A program made the translations under genes and the position numbers. The notes beneath the pieces were generated by a model. It was not told the origin of the DNA, did no database searches, and was given only the letters and a program-made list of their open reading frames with translations. Shown here piece after piece: positions 14,044-14,844 of a stretch of 14,844 nucleotides of DNA. The stretch's first letter is position 1. Each line of letters opens with the position of its first letter. This DNA is from 62-47 sp039808365 (GTDB taxonomy: Bacteria > Pseudomonadota > Alphaproteobacteria > Rhizobiales > Xanthobacteraceae): positions 1-14,844 of the forward strand of contig JBDHSX010000093.1 of assembly GCA_039808365.1 (NCBI GenBank), written 5' to 3'.

Positions 14044-14835
14044 ATGAGCGAGGAAAATGAACTTGTCACCCGCGAGGATCGGGGCGCGGTGTCCTACCTT
14101 TCCCTGAACCGCCCGCGCAACGGCAATAGCCTGTCGCTGGCGACCATCGACGCCTTGGCCCGACACTTGACGGATCTGCGCCGGGAGACGTCGATCGCGG
14201 TGATCGTGCTGGGCGGGGTCGGCAAGAGGATCTTCTGCGCGGGGCACGACCTCACCGAATTCGACAGCGAGACCGACCCGGAATTTTTCAAGACCGTCTC
14301 GACGCGCTGTTCGGCGATGATGCAATTGATGCGCGATCAGCCGCAGATTATCATTGCCCGCGTCGAGGGCGTCGCCTCGGCGGCCGGCTGCCAGCTGGTC
14401 GCCAGCGCCGACCTGGCGATCGCCTCCAGCGAGGCGCGCTTCGCCACGCCGGGCGTCAATATCGGTCTGTGGTGCCTGACGCCGATGGTGGCGCTGTCGC
14501 GCACGGTGATGCCGAAGCACGCCATGCAGATGCTGACGACGGGGCGTCTTTACGACGCGGAATTCGCGCTGCGGGTCGGCCTCGTCAACGAGGTGGTCGA
14601 GCCCGAGCGTCTTGACGCGACGGTCGACGTGCTCGCCGCGGAGATCGCCTCGAAATCGACCTACACCCTGGCCATCGGCAAGCAGGCGTTCTATCGCCAG
14701 TTGCAGATGCCGATCTCGGATGCCTACGAATATGCCGGCGAACTCGTGGTGCGGAACATGGCGCATGCCGATGCCCGCGAGGGCATCAACGCGTTTGTCG
14801 AGAAACGCAAGCCGGTCTGGGTCGGCCGCAAGTAA
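14044..14835 (+). CDS. Crotonase-fold protein, ECHDC3-like, without the hydratase glutamates
   Basis: A 263-residue member of the enoyl-CoA hydratase/isomerase superfamily, which binds acyl-CoA thioesters. Both oxyanion-hole regions are intact: CAGHDLTEF from residue 65 and AAGCQL around 113-118. However, the two catalytic acids of rat mitochondrial enoyl-CoA hydratase are replaced: Glu144 aligns with Gln117 in GCQL, and Glu164 aligns with Gly137 in PGVNIG. The combination GCQL, FATPGVNIG and TPMVALSR is that of the ECHDC3 group, whose reaction is not established as far as I know. A plain hydratase name would therefore mislead. The start ATG 14044 has GAGGGA about 12 nt upstream. It follows the iron-ADH gene on the same strand and may share its transcript. 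The last 9 bases of the window follow its stop. Confidence 0.9.
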   Translation: MSEENELVTREDRGAVSYLSLNRPRNGNSLSLATIDALARHLTDLRRETSIAVIVLGGVGKRIFCAGHDLTEFDSETDPEFFKTVSTRCSAMMQLMRDQPQIIIARVEGVASAAGCQLVASADLAIASSEARFATPGVNIGLWCLTPMVALSRTVMPKHAMQMLTTGRLYDAEFALRVGLVNEVVEPERLDATVDVLAAEIASKSTYTLAIGKQAFYRQLQMPISDAYEYAGELVVRNMAHADAREGINAFVEKRKPVWVGRK

Positions 14836-14844
14836 CCGGCGGCA

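Overview
The window is a GC-rich stretch with tightly packed genes, strong codon bias and many long antisense shadow frames. The proteins resemble those of alphaproteobacteria, most likely the Bradyrhizobium/Rhodopseudomonas group (Nitrobacteraceae). That placement is inferred from protein character alone, because there is no rRNA or marker gene here. No tRNA, rRNA, insertion sequence, phage gene or CRISPR array is visible.

The layout is four transcription blocks. Block 1 (minus strand, 63-6800) holds an AMP-forming acyl-CoA synthetase, a 220-bp gap, a single-chain indolepyruvate/2-oxoacid:ferredoxin oxidoreductase of about 1165 residues, and, 10 bp after it, an FAD-linked D-2-hydroxyacid dehydrogenase whose last 23 codons are thrown out of frame. 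Block 2 (plus, 7048-9523) holds a divergent CorA-like membrane protein with a GMN motif and a very large soluble N-terminal part, then a short-chain dehydrogenase (SDR). Block 3 (minus, 9542-12395), convergent with block 2, holds an acyl-CoA dehydrogenase followed by a second acyl-CoA synthetase of the medium-chain (ACSM-like) type. Block 4 (plus, 12759-14835), divergent from block 3, holds an iron-type alcohol dehydrogenase/maleylacetate-reductase-like protein and a crotonase-fold protein.

Most of the genes fit the catabolism of carboxylic acids as CoA thioesters: two ligases to activate acids, an acyl-CoA dehydrogenase, a crotonase, an SDR and an alcohol dehydrogenase. The FAD dehydrogenase and the oxidoreductase form a second module that could turn a D-2-hydroxy acid into a 2-oxo acid and then an acyl-CoA with reduced ferredoxin. 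No thiolase and no transcription factor is in the window, so the pathway is incomplete here and its substrate is unknown.

The points most worth following are: a crotonase lacking both catalytic glutamates of enoyl-CoA hydratase; an iron-ADH with Arg where the metal-binding Asp should be; an acyl-CoA dehydrogenase with Asp at the usual catalytic Glu position; the 3' frameshift in the FAD dehydrogenase; the unusual CorA-like protein; and three different palindromes, each sitting in a promoter-bearing gap, which look like operators of regulators encoded elsewhere.
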